Shown here one piece after another: positions 12,327 through 23,412 of a stretch of DNA of 64,000 bases. Numbering within the stretch: the stretch's first letter is position 1; every line of letters begins with the position of its first letter. Origin of the DNA: Mercurialis annua. Its lineage: Eukaryota; Streptophyta; Magnoliopsida; Malpighiales; Euphorbiaceae. The position numbers were made by a program, and so were the translations under genes. The stretch covers positions 46,305,665 through 46,369,664 of the forward strand of contig NC_065570.1 in NCBI RefSeq assembly GCF_937616625.2, read 5' to 3'. The notes below the pieces were generated by a model. The model saw only the letters and a list, made by a program, of their open reading frames with translations, was not told the DNA's origin and did no database searches.

Positions 12327-12602
12327 CACTACAAGAAATACTGGAAATAGCAGCAAACAATTTTGCTGCCAATAGTGCTAAAATTGTTACTATTAACATA
12401 TAACAACAAAAAAAATTATGGCATTTTACTGTTAATAAAACGTTGTCTTAGGTAATTGGTAACAAAATTTGCTGTAAAATGCTGCTATAACTTAACTAAT
12501 GGCATCAACTTTCAAAATTAATGCTGCAAAATGTTTTTTAGCAGCAAAAAAAAAAATTAGCTGCAAAAGAATTTGTTGCCATATACAGAACTCCTTGTAG
12601 TG
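12327..12602. mobile_element. Short CACTA-type MITE, 276 bp
   Basis: The ends are CACTACAAGAAAT and its inverted form CCTTGTAGTG, flanked by the 3-bp direct repeat ATA (12324-12326 and 12603-12605). Inside, GCAGCAAA/TTTGCTGC motifs repeat in both orientations. This differs from the TTTAGCGACGG motif of the larger CACTA element, so the two belong to different families. Confidence 0.85.
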
Positions 12603-12605
12603 ATA

Positions 12606-13876
12606 CCTAATTGCCGGTATAGAGAAAAAAACGATAAATCACTATTTTGGTGTGTGGCGTGATTTTATATCATTATTTTGACATTATTCTTTTACATGGT
12701 AAAGTTACCATTTTTAACAATTATGCTTTATATTTTATTGAAACATTAACAACAATGATAATTTATTTTACAGTAGCAATGGAATGCATCCGTTTAAAAT
12801 TATACTATCTCAATATTTAGAAATAAAACGACGATAAAAATATATTATGGCTATTTTATAGTTATTTTATAAAAAGTGACTGTTATAACTATTATATTGT
12901 GTTTTACTAAAACACATATTACTTATACATAATTAGTTGATAGTTTATTAAGTCATCAATAATTAAAGGCACGAACTTTCATTTTATTTCAAATCTATCA
13001 CCAAAGTAAAATTCGGTGTATTTTATCTGACTAAAAATTTATAATCCTAGATACTCTAACTGAAAGATAATAAGATTTGATGCTGATTAATAATTTGGGT
13101 CTTTCATTAATGGTTTAGTGAAGAATTTAGTCAATAAAAATACACTTTAAATGGCAACTTTTAAAGGCCATGATTAAAATGAAACTTCGTTTAAAGTTCG
13201 TGATTTTTTTAAAAATTAACTCAATAAAAAATAACTTTATGGCAATATTTTATTTGAATATTTTCTATAATTAATTTATTCTTATTATTTTATCTATTTT
13301 ACCGTTAGATGAAAATTATTTCATCTAACAGTGAAAAATGGATAAAATAATCTTTAATTTATTAAAATTAATAAAGTAACTATAGAATATGTATATACTA
13401 GTTGGCAGAATAATTTATCTTGACAAGAGTTGGGCATTTTTTAATTATGACCAATGCATTGAAATTTCAAACGTTGATAGAGGAGCTGTTATTCACAGAC
13501 TATTATCGTGATATCAAAAATTCTTATTTTTTATGATGATAGAATTATTTGAGTGACAGCTTCTCTCGATACGTTGGTACTATTTGGGTGGTCCATTGGT
13601 GGTTAAAAAAACCCTTATCGATGATTGCTTTTGCAGATCTCGTCATTTAGTTTTGGAATGGCTCACTCGTACTTGTTGAGGATCATTCATATTCATATAT
13701 TGATCGTATTGATATAATGAAGACTAACATTTGACAAAAAAAACCGGCAACGGCTGGATCTGGATGGTCGTGCTTGATGGGACAGACAAGAAGAAGCAAA
13801 TAGAGGTGTTGGCAGCGACTGGATCTGGGCACGACGGAGAATGGCGGAAATAGGACGATGATCGGCAAAAATGGAG
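12606..13876. other. Gene-free AT-rich stretch
   Basis: At 12940-13230 two inverted copies of a GCACGAACTTT/AAAGTTCGTG motif suggest a degraded foldback element like the one at 59.5 kb. The overlapping minus frames at 13683-13966 show no domain. No gene is supported. Confidence 0.4.
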
Positions 13877-13881
13877 AACAC

Positions 13882-15192
13882 TATTAGAAATATTGGTGGG
13901 AGTAATTGATTTTATATAAGTGAGAATGTGACAACCCCACATGCTTATGAGAGTGTTTAGGTTCAACCATAACCTAATAACTAGAATTAGTTAATAAGTG
14001 GTTGAACCTTTACACTTATAAACTCATTTATATTTGTTCTCCTAAGAAATGTGGGATTATCTTTAACACTCCCCCTCAAGTGCAACTGGGACTGAATATC
14101 CGGTTATCACTTGAAATTGACTCCTCCTGAAACTAAAATTTTTGATTTAACAAGCAGCAGCAACACCGGACCGGGCCGCTGGGAATGAACATCCAGACGG
14201 ACAACCGGCAAATTAAGAATCCGGGCCAGACCCACTGAAATTTTGATTTAATACGCAGCTTCAACACCGGACCGGGCCGCTGGAACTGGACATCCAGACA
14301 GACAACCGGCAAATTAAGAATGCAGGCCAGACCCGCTCTGATATCATATTAAAAATATTGGTGGGAGAGTTCCAATATTTGATGTCTAAAGGTATGTTTT
14401 CTAAGCTTTGGAAATCCTTAGCTCCTCCAAGGATTAAATTCTTTATATGGACGGCATTGCATGGGAGAGTTCCGTCAAAAGAATTTTTGGTTATCCGTGG
14501 CATTGTGAGTGTGGAAAATGCAAGTTGTTGTTTTTGTAGTTCTTTAGAATCACAGGACCATCTTTTTATGCATTGTGTTTTTGCTCGCTTGGTCTGGAAT
14601 GGTATTCTTTGCAAGATTGGAGTTTCATGGGTTATGCCAAATTCGTTGGATGATTTTTATCGTGTTTGACTAAACATTTTATCAAGGAATAGCTATGCTA
14701 AGCTATGGGAATTGCTGTGGATTATTATAGTCTGGGAGATTTGGAATTGCAGAAACAAAAGAATTTTTCAACAAAAGATAATGAAGGTGGATGATATTAT
14801 CTTGAGTGGTTTTCATAAAGCGGTCTTTTATTTTGTTAGTTGTAATGCTAGTTTTTCTTACTTGGGTATGGACTTTTTTAGAAGTCCCGATTGTATCTTA
14901 TTTTGATGATTTGCTTACTCTCTAAGTCATAGCCTTTAGTGTGCAATTAGTTTGCCTCTTCTTGTGCGAAAGCTTGGTGTAGTTTAGCGTTTTTTGCCAC
15001 TTCTTTTGGCCTTTTATAAAATTTAAATTCATCAAAAAAAAATATTAGTGGGAGTAATTGATTTTATATAGGTGAGAATGTGACAACTCCACATGCTTAT
15101 GAGAGGGTTTAGGTTCAACCATAATCTAATAAGTAGAACTAGTTAATAGGTGGTTGAACCTTTATACTTATAAACTCATTTATATTTGTTTT
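13882..15192 (-). mobile_element. TRIM-like mini LTR retrotransposon, split by a LINE
   Basis: Two direct repeats (LTRs) bracket a short internal region. The left LTR is 13882-14068. The right LTR is 14347-14367 plus 15056-15192, lacking its last 30 bp or so. Read on the minus strand, the right LTR is followed by TGATATCAGAGC (about 14335-14346), close to the methionine-tRNA primer-binding site TGGTATCAGAGC. The internal region ends in a purine tract, complement of CTCCCCCTC at 14069-14077, right before the TGTTAAAG start of the other LTR. The internal part is a tandem duplication of about 105 bp (14133-14236 and 14237-14340). There is no coding capacity, so it depends on other elements. Confidence 0.75.
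14368..15040 (+). pseudogene. 5'-truncated LINE with reverse-transcriptase zinc-binding tail
   Basis: The first frame (to 14669) encodes a zf-RVT domain: LWKSLAPPRIKFFIWTALHG, VPSKEFLVIRG, then CCFC...ESQDHLFMHC...W. After a stop the frame resumes at 14712 with WEIWNCRNKRIFQQ, the usual C-terminal tail of plant LINE ORF2. The insert ends with TTCATCAAAAAAAAA, a LINE 3' tail. The flanks AAATATTGGTGGGAG (14353-14367) and AAATATTAGTGGGAG (15041-15055) are a 15-bp target duplication with one mismatch. It lies inside the right LTR of the TRIM-like element. A 5'-truncated dead copy. Confidence 0.85.
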
Positions 15193-15622
15193 CAGAATGG
15201 ACCGGTTGTTTCTCGTTAGAATAAATCGATTTCTTTGCTCCTTGTTTTGAGCAAAGATGTAAACTAAGTAAAAAATATAGAGGTGTTGCGTTTAGTGTTC
15301 TTGTTCGTGTGTATAGAGAATTGAAAGCCCGGGATGTTTTTTCTTGTGTTGTATTTTTTAAAAAATTACCCCCTAAATAATGTCCGTGATTCTTGTAGTT
15401 AAAAGCCAGGAGATTTATTTGTTGTAATAACCAATAACCAACAAAATCCTTTAAAATCTCTTGTTCATTTAAATTCAAACAAAGCTATATGGAAAATTTA
15501 CAAAAGTATATAAAAACACTGCCTAATTTACAAACATGCTAACTAATCCAATTTCTTACGCGTGTATTAAAAAATATGAAATATTTACATTCATACTTAA
15601 CCAATTATATATTGACAGTTCA

Positions 15623-16142
15623 TGTTGGATATGGCTCATTTTAGACTTGTCCCACATTGTTTAGAAAAGGGACTTGTAATTGTTGAGCTATATACATATA
15701 GTGTAGAAATCCCACATTGCTTAGGAGTGGAGGGGTGAGGACTTCCTTAGCCTATAAAAGGAAGTCTCCTCTACCCATTGAAACTCATCCCACAACAAGC
15801 CTTATTAACTCCTAAGGCTTAGTTGGTTCTCTCTCTAGTTTGTATTCTGTTACAAACAATTAGTGGAGTATTTTGGGCAGTGCCCGAGGATGTAAGCCGG
15901 TCATTTCTGGCTGAACCTCGTTAAAAGGTTGGTGTTCTCTTTATTGTTTATTTATTAGCTAACGCTCAGGCTAGTTGGAGTTATATATTGTGAAGTTATT
16001 TATATCGTGTGAAATTCTGTCTAAGGAGTTTGGTACTTAAGTGGTCCGCCTGTGACCCACCATTCTTTCCTGGGAATTTTCCGGTATAATTATTTAGCAC
16101 AATACGTGATTCGCTAGCGTAATCGATTGAGCTTCCGCAACA
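15623..16142 (+). repeat. 5' LTR of the copia element
   Basis: 520 bp. TATAAAAGG at about 15753 is a likely promoter core, which would place transcription start shortly downstream. Confidence 0.93.
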
Positions 16143-16210
16143 ATTGGTATCAGAGCTAAGGTTCTATCCTTGGCATATCGGTTAGCTATTAAATAAAAGT
16201 TGGAGCAGAA

Positions 16211-18352
16211 ATGTCTGGAAGCAAAAGTCTGTCCACATTGATAGCTTCTTCCTCGGGAAGAATGACAATGTCAAATGCAAGAATTGCGGTGGAGATTTTT
16301 GATGGTACAGGACATTTCGGCATGTGGCAAAGTGAGATTCTAGACGCTTTATTTCAGCAAGGTCTAGATGTCGCTATTGAAAAAGAGAAACCAACAGATG
16401 TTGATGAGAGAGAATGGAGTAGCATCAATCGTTTAGCATGTGGTACCATTCGGTCATGTCTTTCCAGAGAGCAGAAATATCCTTTCTCAAAGGAAACATC
16501 TGCAAGTAGTTTGTGGAAAGCATTGGAGGAGAAATTCTTGAAAAAGAACAGTCAGAATAAGCTTCACATGAAGAAAAGGCTGTTTCGGTTCACGTATCTC
16601 CCAGGTACTACTATGAATGAGCACATCACAAATTTCAACCAATTAGTAGCCGATTTGTTGAATTTGGATGTGACGTTTGATGATGAAGATTTGGCTTTGA
16701 TGTTGTTGGGATCACTTCCTGAAGAGTTTGAGTTTCTTGAAACTACTCTACTTCATGGGAAGGTTGGTGTGTCTCTTAGCGAAGTTTGCGCTGCATTATA
16801 TAGTTATGAATTGAGAAGAAAAGATAAGAAAGAAAACACTAGTAGTGCAGCAGAAGCTTTGATTGTTAGAGGCCGTTTGAAAAGCCAAACAATTGGGAAG
16901 GAAGGGAGATCAAAGTCCCGACCAGAGAAAGATGAATGTGCCTTTTGTCGAGAGAAAGGGCATTGGAAAAGGGATTGTCCCAAATTGAAGAATAAAGGCA
17001 AGACTGATAAAGAAAAAGCTGAGTTTGCTTCGAATGTAGCTGAGTGTGACGACGAAGATTCAGATCTTTCATTGGTTGTTGTGTCATCGGTAAATACTCC
17101 TATTGAATGGCTTCTAGATTCGGGTTGTTGTCATCATATGTGTCCCAATCGGGAATTGTTTGTTGACTTCAAAGAGCTAGAAGGTGGAGTTGTTTACACA
17201 GCAAGTGGCAATCCTTGTTTGACAAAAGGAATTGGTTCAATTCACTTAAGGAACCATGATGGGTCAATAAGGATTCTGGAAGATGTTCGCTATGTACCGA
17301 GTTTGACGAAAAAGCTCATTTCTGTAGGAGTCCTAGAATCAAAGGGCTTTGTTGTGACTGCAGTAAATGGAGTTATGAAGGTATTCTCGGGTGCACAGGT
17401 TGTCATGAAAGGAATTCGGAAGAACAATAACTTGTATTACTATCAGGGTAATGCAATTATTGGGTCGGCTATAGTTGCTTCTAGTGATGATAATGAGCTA
17501 GAAGAAATCAGTCTTTGGCATTGGCGTTTGGGGCATGATGGTGGAAAATTCTTGACGGTTCTTGCAACTCAAGGATTATTGGAGGGACTACGTCCCTGTA
17601 ATTGGATATATGAAGAAGGATTTCCAAACAAGAATGATATTGGCTATAAGGCAAAGTTGGTAGCTAAAAGCTACATTTGGACGGAAGGAATTGAGGCTAT
17701 CTCTCGAGTTGTTAAACATTCTTCCATTAGAAATTTGTTGGCCTTAGTAGCACATTTGAATATGGAACTAGTTCAGTTGGACGTAAAAACAGTGTTTTTA
17801 CATGGATTCTTGGATGGGGAAATCAATTCGACTCAGCCAAATGGACTCAAGGTGGCTGGAGATGAAAATTGGATTCTACAGTATACTTTGAATACTGTGG
17901 ATATTGGTCTAATATTTGGGCAGGACAAGAAAGATGGTCAATATGTAGTTGGGTACAATGATTCGGACTACGTTGATAAACGGCGATCGACTATGGGCTA
18001 TGTGTTTACACTAGCAAAGGCGTCGTTTAGTTGGAAGTCTACCTTGCAGCCAATAGTTGCTTTGTCTACCATAGAGGTAGAGTACATGGCAAGTGCAGAA
18101 GCTGTTAAGGAAGCAATTTGGCTTCATGGGTTGTTTGGTGAATTGGAAATTGAAGAGAAGGACCAAGTTCATCATGCAAGGACGAAGCACATTGATGTTC
18201 GATATCATTTGGTGCCAGAGGTTATTGAAGAAGGTGGAGTCCTACTTCGGAAGATTTTGACCATGGAAACTCCTGCTCATATGATGACAAAGATTGTGAA
18301 AGCAGTCAAGTTCAAACATTGTTTGAATTTGATTAGTGTTCTCAATATTTGA
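16211..18352 (+). CDS. Fused copia polyprotein with in-frame deletions (Tork-like)
   Basis: A single open frame of 713 aa. It has a Gag/UBN2 region (about 1-230), a zinc knuckle CAFCREKGHWKRDC (about 243-256), and an aspartic protease motif WLLDSGCCHHM (about 299). A GAG-pre-integrase start LWHWRLGH follows (about 433). At about residue 460 the frame jumps straight into reverse transcriptase (WIYEEGFPNKND...KAKLVAKSY ... QLDVKTVFLHG). The whole integrase core is missing. The RT then jumps from about 555 to an RNase H segment (DIGLIFGQDKKDGQYVVGYNDSDYV), so the catalytic YVDD box is gone. Another gap removes the YCDS catalytic Asp region before DQVHHARTKHIDVRYH. Despite several deletions the frame never breaks. 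It could still supply Gag and protease but not copy or integrate itself. Confidence 0.88.
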   Translation: MSGSKSLSTLIASSSGRMTMSNARIAVEIFDGTGHFGMWQSEILDALFQQGLDVAIEKEKPTDVDEREWSSINRLACGTIRSCLSREQKYPFSKETSASSLWKALEEKFLKKNSQNKLHMKKRLFRFTYLPGTTMNEHITNFNQLVADLLNLDVTFDDEDLALMLLGSLPEEFEFLETTLLHGKVGVSLSEVCAALYSYELRRKDKKENTSSAAEALIVRGRLKSQTIGKEGRSKSRPEKDECAFCREKGHWKRDCPKLKNKGKTDKEKAEFASNVAECDDEDSDLSLVVVSSVNTPIEWLLDSGCCHHMCPNRELFVDFKELEGGVVYTASGNPCLTKGIGSIHLRNHDGSIRILEDVRYVPSLTKKLISVGVLESKGFVVTAVNGVMKVFSGAQVVMKGIRKNNNLYYYQGNAIIGSAIVASSDDNELEEISLWHWRLGHDGGKFLTVLATQGLLEGLRPCNWIYEEGFPNKNDIGYKAKLVAKSYIWTEGIEAISRVVKHSSIRNLLALVAHLNMELVQLDVKTVFLHGFLDGEINSTQPNGLKVAGDENWILQYTLNTVDIGLIFGQDKKDGQYVVGYNDSDYVDKRRSTMGYVFTLAKASFSWKSTLQPIVALSTIEVEYMASAEAVKEAIWLHGLFGELEIEEKDQVHHARTKHIDVRYHLVPEVIEEGGVLLRKILTMETPAHMMTKIVKAVKFKHCLNLISVLNI

Positions 18353-18563
18353 GATTTGAATGTGGCCCGGCCCACGCGATGCGTGAGGGGGGATTGGTTG
18401 CTCTGCTCGGTCATGCTATGCGTGAGGGAGAGTGTTGAAGTGGGATTATCCCACATTGGTACTTGACTGCTACAGTTGAGAGTTGGCGCTTTTGAAGCGT
18501 AATTGAAGGTACTATTGAAGATAGTCCGAGATGGTAGAGAGAAAATTCGCCAAGGTGGAGATT

Positions 18564-19083
18564 TGTTGGATATGGCTCAATTTAGACTTGTCCCACATTG
18601 TTTAGAAAAGGGACTTGTAATTGTTGAGCTATATACATATAGTGTAGAAATCCCACATTGCTTAGGAGTGGAGGGGTGAGGACTTCCTTAGCCTATAAAA
18701 GGAAGTCTCCTCTACCCATTGAAACTCATCCCACAACAAGCCTTATTAACTCCTAAGGCTTAGTTGGTTCTCTCTCTAGTTTGTATTCTGTTACAAACAA
18801 TTAGTGGAGTATTTTGGGCAGTGCCCGAGGATGTAAGCCGGTCATTTCTGGCTGAACCTCGTTAAAAGGTTGGTGTTCTCTTTATTGTTTATTTATTAGC
18901 TAACGCTCAGGCTAGTTGGAGTTATATATTGTGAAGTTATTTATATCGTGTGAAATTCTGTCTAAGGAGTTTGGTACTTAAGTGGTCCGCCTGTGACCCA
19001 CCATTCTTTCCTGGGAATTTTCCGGTATAATTATTTAGCACAATACGTGATTCGCTAGCGTAATCGATTGAGCTTCCGCAACA
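18564..19083 (+). repeat. 3' LTR of the copia element
   Basis: 520 bp, nearly identical to the 5' LTR and followed by the GTTCA target duplication. Confidence 0.93.
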
Positions 19084-19824
19084 GTTCACTCTTCAAAAAG
19101 AATAGAAAAAAATATAAAGACAAGTTGACGCTCGTCGGCATGTGTTAGTCTGCTTACATGCGCGTGTCAGCCTCACTCGTCCCTTACCCCACGCTAGTTT
19201 TGATTTTTCTTTTAGCATGATCATGTGGCTTTCATTTTTAATTTTAATCTTTCTTTAATTGGTCTGTTGACTTTTTGAAAGAGAAAAAGTTACTCTCTTC
19301 CACTCTAAGTTTAGTTAAAATACTTTTCATATTCCTCCCATATTTTTAATTTACTTTGTTTATTTTAATTTTCCACATATAAAATAGCATTTGTTTTATC
19401 AATTATTTTATTTATTTTAACAATATTTATTCAAAAAAAATTAAATTTATATTAATTGAAAACAATATCATTAAATATAATAATAATTGATGAATAAATA
19501 TGATAATTTTTTTTATATATTTTAATTTTATAAATTATTGAAATCTTATTTTTTTTAAATAAAAAATTAAATTATATATATAATTTCTATTTGATGTGTA
19601 TATATAATATTTTATAAAATTAATAAATATATGTTTAATAATCATTGATTTTTTTATAAAATATAAAATTTATATATGACTTATCAGTCATATATTATAT
19701 ATTTAAAAAGATGTATCTATCATATACAAATAATGTATCAATGATGTCTCCGTCAAAAACGTTTAACAAATATTTCAATCACATCTCATAAATTAATATC
19801 TATTTGAAAGAGAATGTATATAAT

Positions 19825-20627
19825 TTACGCGTGTATTAAAAAATATGAAATGTTTACATTCATACCTAACCAGTTATATATTGACAGCTCAATCTTCAAA
19901 AAGAATAGAAAAAAATATAAAGACAAGCTGACGCTCATCAGCATGTGTCAGTCTGCTCACATGCGCGTGTCAGCCTCACTCATCCCTTACACCACGCTAG
20001 TTTTGATTTTTCTTTTAGCATGACCATGTAGCTTTCATTTTTAATTTCAATCTTTCTTTAATTGGTCTGTTGACTTTTTGAAAGAGAAAAAGTTACTCTC
20101 TTCCACTCTAAGTTTAGTTAAAATACTTTTCATATTCCTCCCATATTTTTAATTTACTTTGTTTATTTTAATTTTCCACATATAAAATAGCATTTGTTTT
20201 ATCAATTATTTTATTTATTTTAACAATATTTATTCAAAAAAAATTAAATTTATATTAATTGAAAACAATATCATTAAATATAATAATAATTGATGAATAA
20301 ATATGATAATTTTTTTTATATATTTTAATTTTATAAATTATTGAAATCTTATTTTTTTTAAATAAAAAATTAAATTATATATATAATTTCTATTTGATGT
20401 GTATATATAATATTTTATAAAATTAATAAATATATGTTTAATAATCATTGATTTTTTTATAAAATATAAAATTTATATATGACTTATCAGTCATATATTA
20501 TGTATTTAAAAAGATGTATCTATCATATACAAATAATGTATCAATGATGTCTCCGTCAAAAACGTTTAACAAATATTTCAATCACATCTCATAAATTAAT
20601 ATCTATTTGAAAGAGAATGTATATAAT
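19825..20627. repeat. Tandem duplication, copy B (803 bp)
   Basis: Second copy, directly abutting copy A and uninterrupted. In the first 180 bp or so about ten differences from copy A occur, nearly all C/T or G/A transitions. In the following roughly 550 AT-rich bases I see almost none. Confidence 0.9.
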
Positions 20628-22514
20628 TTTTTTGATATATATTAAAAAAAGTATCTGTAATGCATTAAAAAGTATATAATATGTATTCAAAATGAATTTA
20701 TAGTAAGTCTCATATTAAAAATATTATGCGTAACATGATTTGATATGTATAAATTATATATACATAATATGCTCAAAAAATGTATAAATTATATATCAAG
20801 GATGTATCTAAAATTAATTATAGTTTTACACTTAATTTTTGTTTAATAAAAAAATAAACATGTACGAATTCGATTGTTTTATAAAAAAAACATTTTAAAT
20901 ATAATAAAATATATCTAGAAAGACATATCATGCACATTATTTATATTTATCTAAAAAGGTATTTATATCTCAAGTCAGAATATATGTATCATATGCTCAG
21001 AAAGTGTATCAATTATATATCAAAGACGTATCTAACATGTATTGTAGTTTGACAATTATTTATTTAAAATATAAAAATTTGCAAAAATATCTTTTGAATG
21101 TGGCTAAAAAATTGTTTATAACATATATAAAGTTAAAAAATATGTAACATATGCTTAGAAAACGTATGCATTAAATATCAATGATGTATCTAATTTGTAT
21201 CATAACTTCATACTTGTACTTTTAGAAAATATATACATTTACATTTTGATTAATAAAGAAAATAAGATATAAAAAAAATTTAAATACATTTTAAAAACAT
21301 CATCTCATAAAATTAAATATATAATCGAAAGAAAATATCTAAAATATTCATAAAAAGTATCAACGATGTATCCAAAATGTATTTGATATGTAATAAATAT
21401 TTGTCGGAGATGTATTAGATATGTATAAAATATTTATTTGAAATATATCTTTAAATATAGAAATACCAAGATTTCAGAAATTAAAATGGAGACAAATCCC
21501 GGCCTATGAAAATTCAATACTTGATCAGGATTATCGAATTAAAAAGTGATGATATAATACCATAGATTTTTTTATATAAATATTTTTTAAATGATATTTT
21601 TAAGAATTAAAATTTTATTGTAAATAAAATCTTTGAGATGTATAAAAATATTAGCACTAAAACCTAAAAAAGACATAAAAATAAGGAAAAAGTGTCGAAC
21701 AACGAATATGTATTAAATATGTATTTGAAATGTATTAAATATGTATTGGAGATGTATCAAATATGTATCGTAGATGCATCAAATATATTTTTCAAATGTC
21801 TTTTGTATGAATCAAATATACATCGGCTGATTCCATTAAATTGATGAAACTAAAAAAAATAACAATTTAAAATTTTAATTAATTCATTTATTGATATATT
21901 TTTTTAAAATTAATATTAGTATTTTTTAATTAATTTAATTATTTATATTTTGAAATTAAAATTAATTTTTTTTTTAAATTTATATAAAACAGACTATTTT
22001 TTTGGCATAAGTTAAATAAATATATAAATAATTTTTTTGAAAGGAAATATATAAATAATTTTTTTGATATATCTAATGAAATAAAAAAATCATTAAATTA
22101 ATTATTAATTTTGATTAAAATTCAGTTATATTACTTCTATTATTTGAGTAAATTATTTATTTTAACCTATATAGTATAATTTATTTTAAATGTATTGAAT
22201 TATGATATTTTAAATTGTAAATTAAATATAACTTTAAAAGCATTAGTAAATATTACAATATCTTATTAAATTATTTATTTATTTATAGAATATGTAATAT
22301 ACTATATTATCAATCATTCGCTTTTATAATAAAAGATAAAAATATGAAATATTGAGTTCACATAAAAAGGAAAAGTATTTGAATTTGATCCATTAAAAGG
22401 AACAGTAATTCTTTTCCAGACTAAAACAAAGTAAAAGCTGCTTTGTCTGACGCATCAGTCCAACTGATTATTATAGGGACATGTAGTGCTTTTTTATTGA
22501 AAGAGTAAATATTA
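20628..22514. other. AT-rich gene-free stretch with recurrent ATGTATC phrases
   Basis: From 20630 to 21830 phrases such as AATGATGTATCTAA, AAATATGTATTGGAGATGTATCAAATATG and ATGTATCAAT recur at irregular spacing. This looks like a very decayed tandem or dispersed repeat. From 21830 to 22400 it is mostly A/T simple sequence. No gene seen. Confidence 0.45.
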
Positions 22515-22774
22515 CTCCCTCCGTCACACTTTAGAGGTCCCATTTGACTTTACACATATATTAAGAAAACATTAATTATTCTTGTCTTTTCATGTTTTTT
22601 CATGTTTTGCTCCTATTAATGATAGTGGAATTTTCCATAGAACTCTTTTAAGATAACTAAAATAAGGGTAAAATAGGGTATTCAATGGAAAAGTACTCTA
22701 AAAATAGTAATGAGACTTTTTAAATAGAACATCCCAAAATAGAATATGGGACTTCTTAAACGGGACATAGGAAA
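22515..22774. mobile_element. Degenerate Stowaway-like (Tc1/Mariner) MITE
   Basis: The left end after a TA reads CTCCCTCCGTC, the classic Stowaway terminus, then CACTTTAGAGGTCCC. The right end has the inverse GGGACTTCTTAAACGGGACATAGG, a decayed form of GGGACGGAGGGAG. Non-coding. The right boundary is approximate. Confidence 0.6.
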
Positions 22775-23260
22775 TATAAAGTAAAATATGTGCTCCCTGA
22801 AAAGATTTTAAAAATTTAACATTAGTAAAAAGTTCTTCCGCTTTTGGGATTATCTTGTAATTTTCTCAAGATATATCATATAGCAAATTCAACTATAGGT
22901 GGCTTCTCCTAAAGTCAACTCACCTTAACCCACTTTTTTCTGAATTTTCCTTATTAGATTTTGACATAACTCCATCATATTGGCTTTTGCCACAATAATA
23001 TTGAGTTTTATCTCTACCCTTTCATTGTCTTCTTCATTTTAAAGTCTAACAATTCAGGTGGCAATCTTTCAATAGCATTATCTACTTGGAAAAATATATA
23101 TATTTTTCATGTATAATCACTTAAAATTTCTGAACCTGACTGATTAAGAGTTTGGAGTTTACCATTTTAATGAATCAATCCACCGTATATATTTTGGTGC
23201 CAACATTTTCACTTGTATATTTATAGCCTCATAAATCTCATAATTATTAATTTTTTTTCT
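22775..23260. other. Gene-free flank left of the MULE
   Basis: Ordinary intergenic sequence ending in a T-rich tract that forms the likely target duplication of the MULE. No feature recognised. Confidence 0.5.
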
Positions 23261-23412
23261 GGATTGCTAAACACCGCCCCTTTTTACTTAGTACCGCACA
23301 GCCACATTACATATCTGCCCTTTTCACTTTTTGAATAGAAAACCAATTGATAAACAAAAAACCTAAATCCTCTCAACTCATTCAACTTTTCACAAATTCA
23401 TATTTTACGAAA
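23261..23412 (+). promoter_or_regulatory. Left terminal inverted repeat and promoter of the PMD gene
   Basis: Similarity to the right end is strong over the outer 50 bp. It returns near the start codon: CTCTCAACTCATTC is shared in the 5' leaders, and both genes start in an AAAATG-CGGA context. The repeat therefore supplies the promoter and leader of the gene it borders. Confidence 0.7.

Larger units (their letters stand above)
15623..19083 (+). mobile_element. Young, internally deleted Ty1/copia retrotransposon (3461 bp)
   Basis: Complete in structure: 520-bp LTRs (15623-16142 and 18564-19083), each beginning TGTTGG and ending CAACA; a primer-binding site TGGTATCAGAGC at 16145-16156 (Met-tRNA); a polypurine tract AAGGTGGAGATTT at 18552-18563; and a perfect 5-bp target duplication GTTCA (15618-15622 and 19084-19088). 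Comparing the LTRs by eye I found one difference in 520 bp (CTCATTT against CTCAATT), so the insertion is recent. The coding region lacks the integrase and key parts of the polymerase. Confidence 0.95.
15556..19824. repeat. Tandem duplication, copy A (interrupted by the copia element)
   Basis: Copy A is 15556-15622 joined to 19089-19824 once the copia element (15623-19083) and one 5-bp target duplication are removed. It matches copy B at a constant offset of 803 bp (for example GGTCTGTTGA at 19261 and 20064). The first part is GC-moderate with several transitions relative to copy B; the rest is very AT-rich and nearly identical. Confidence 0.9.

Noticed and set aside
13683..13966. Three overlapping minus-strand frames
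   Set aside because: No domain, no conserved phrase; partly overlap the TRIM LTR.
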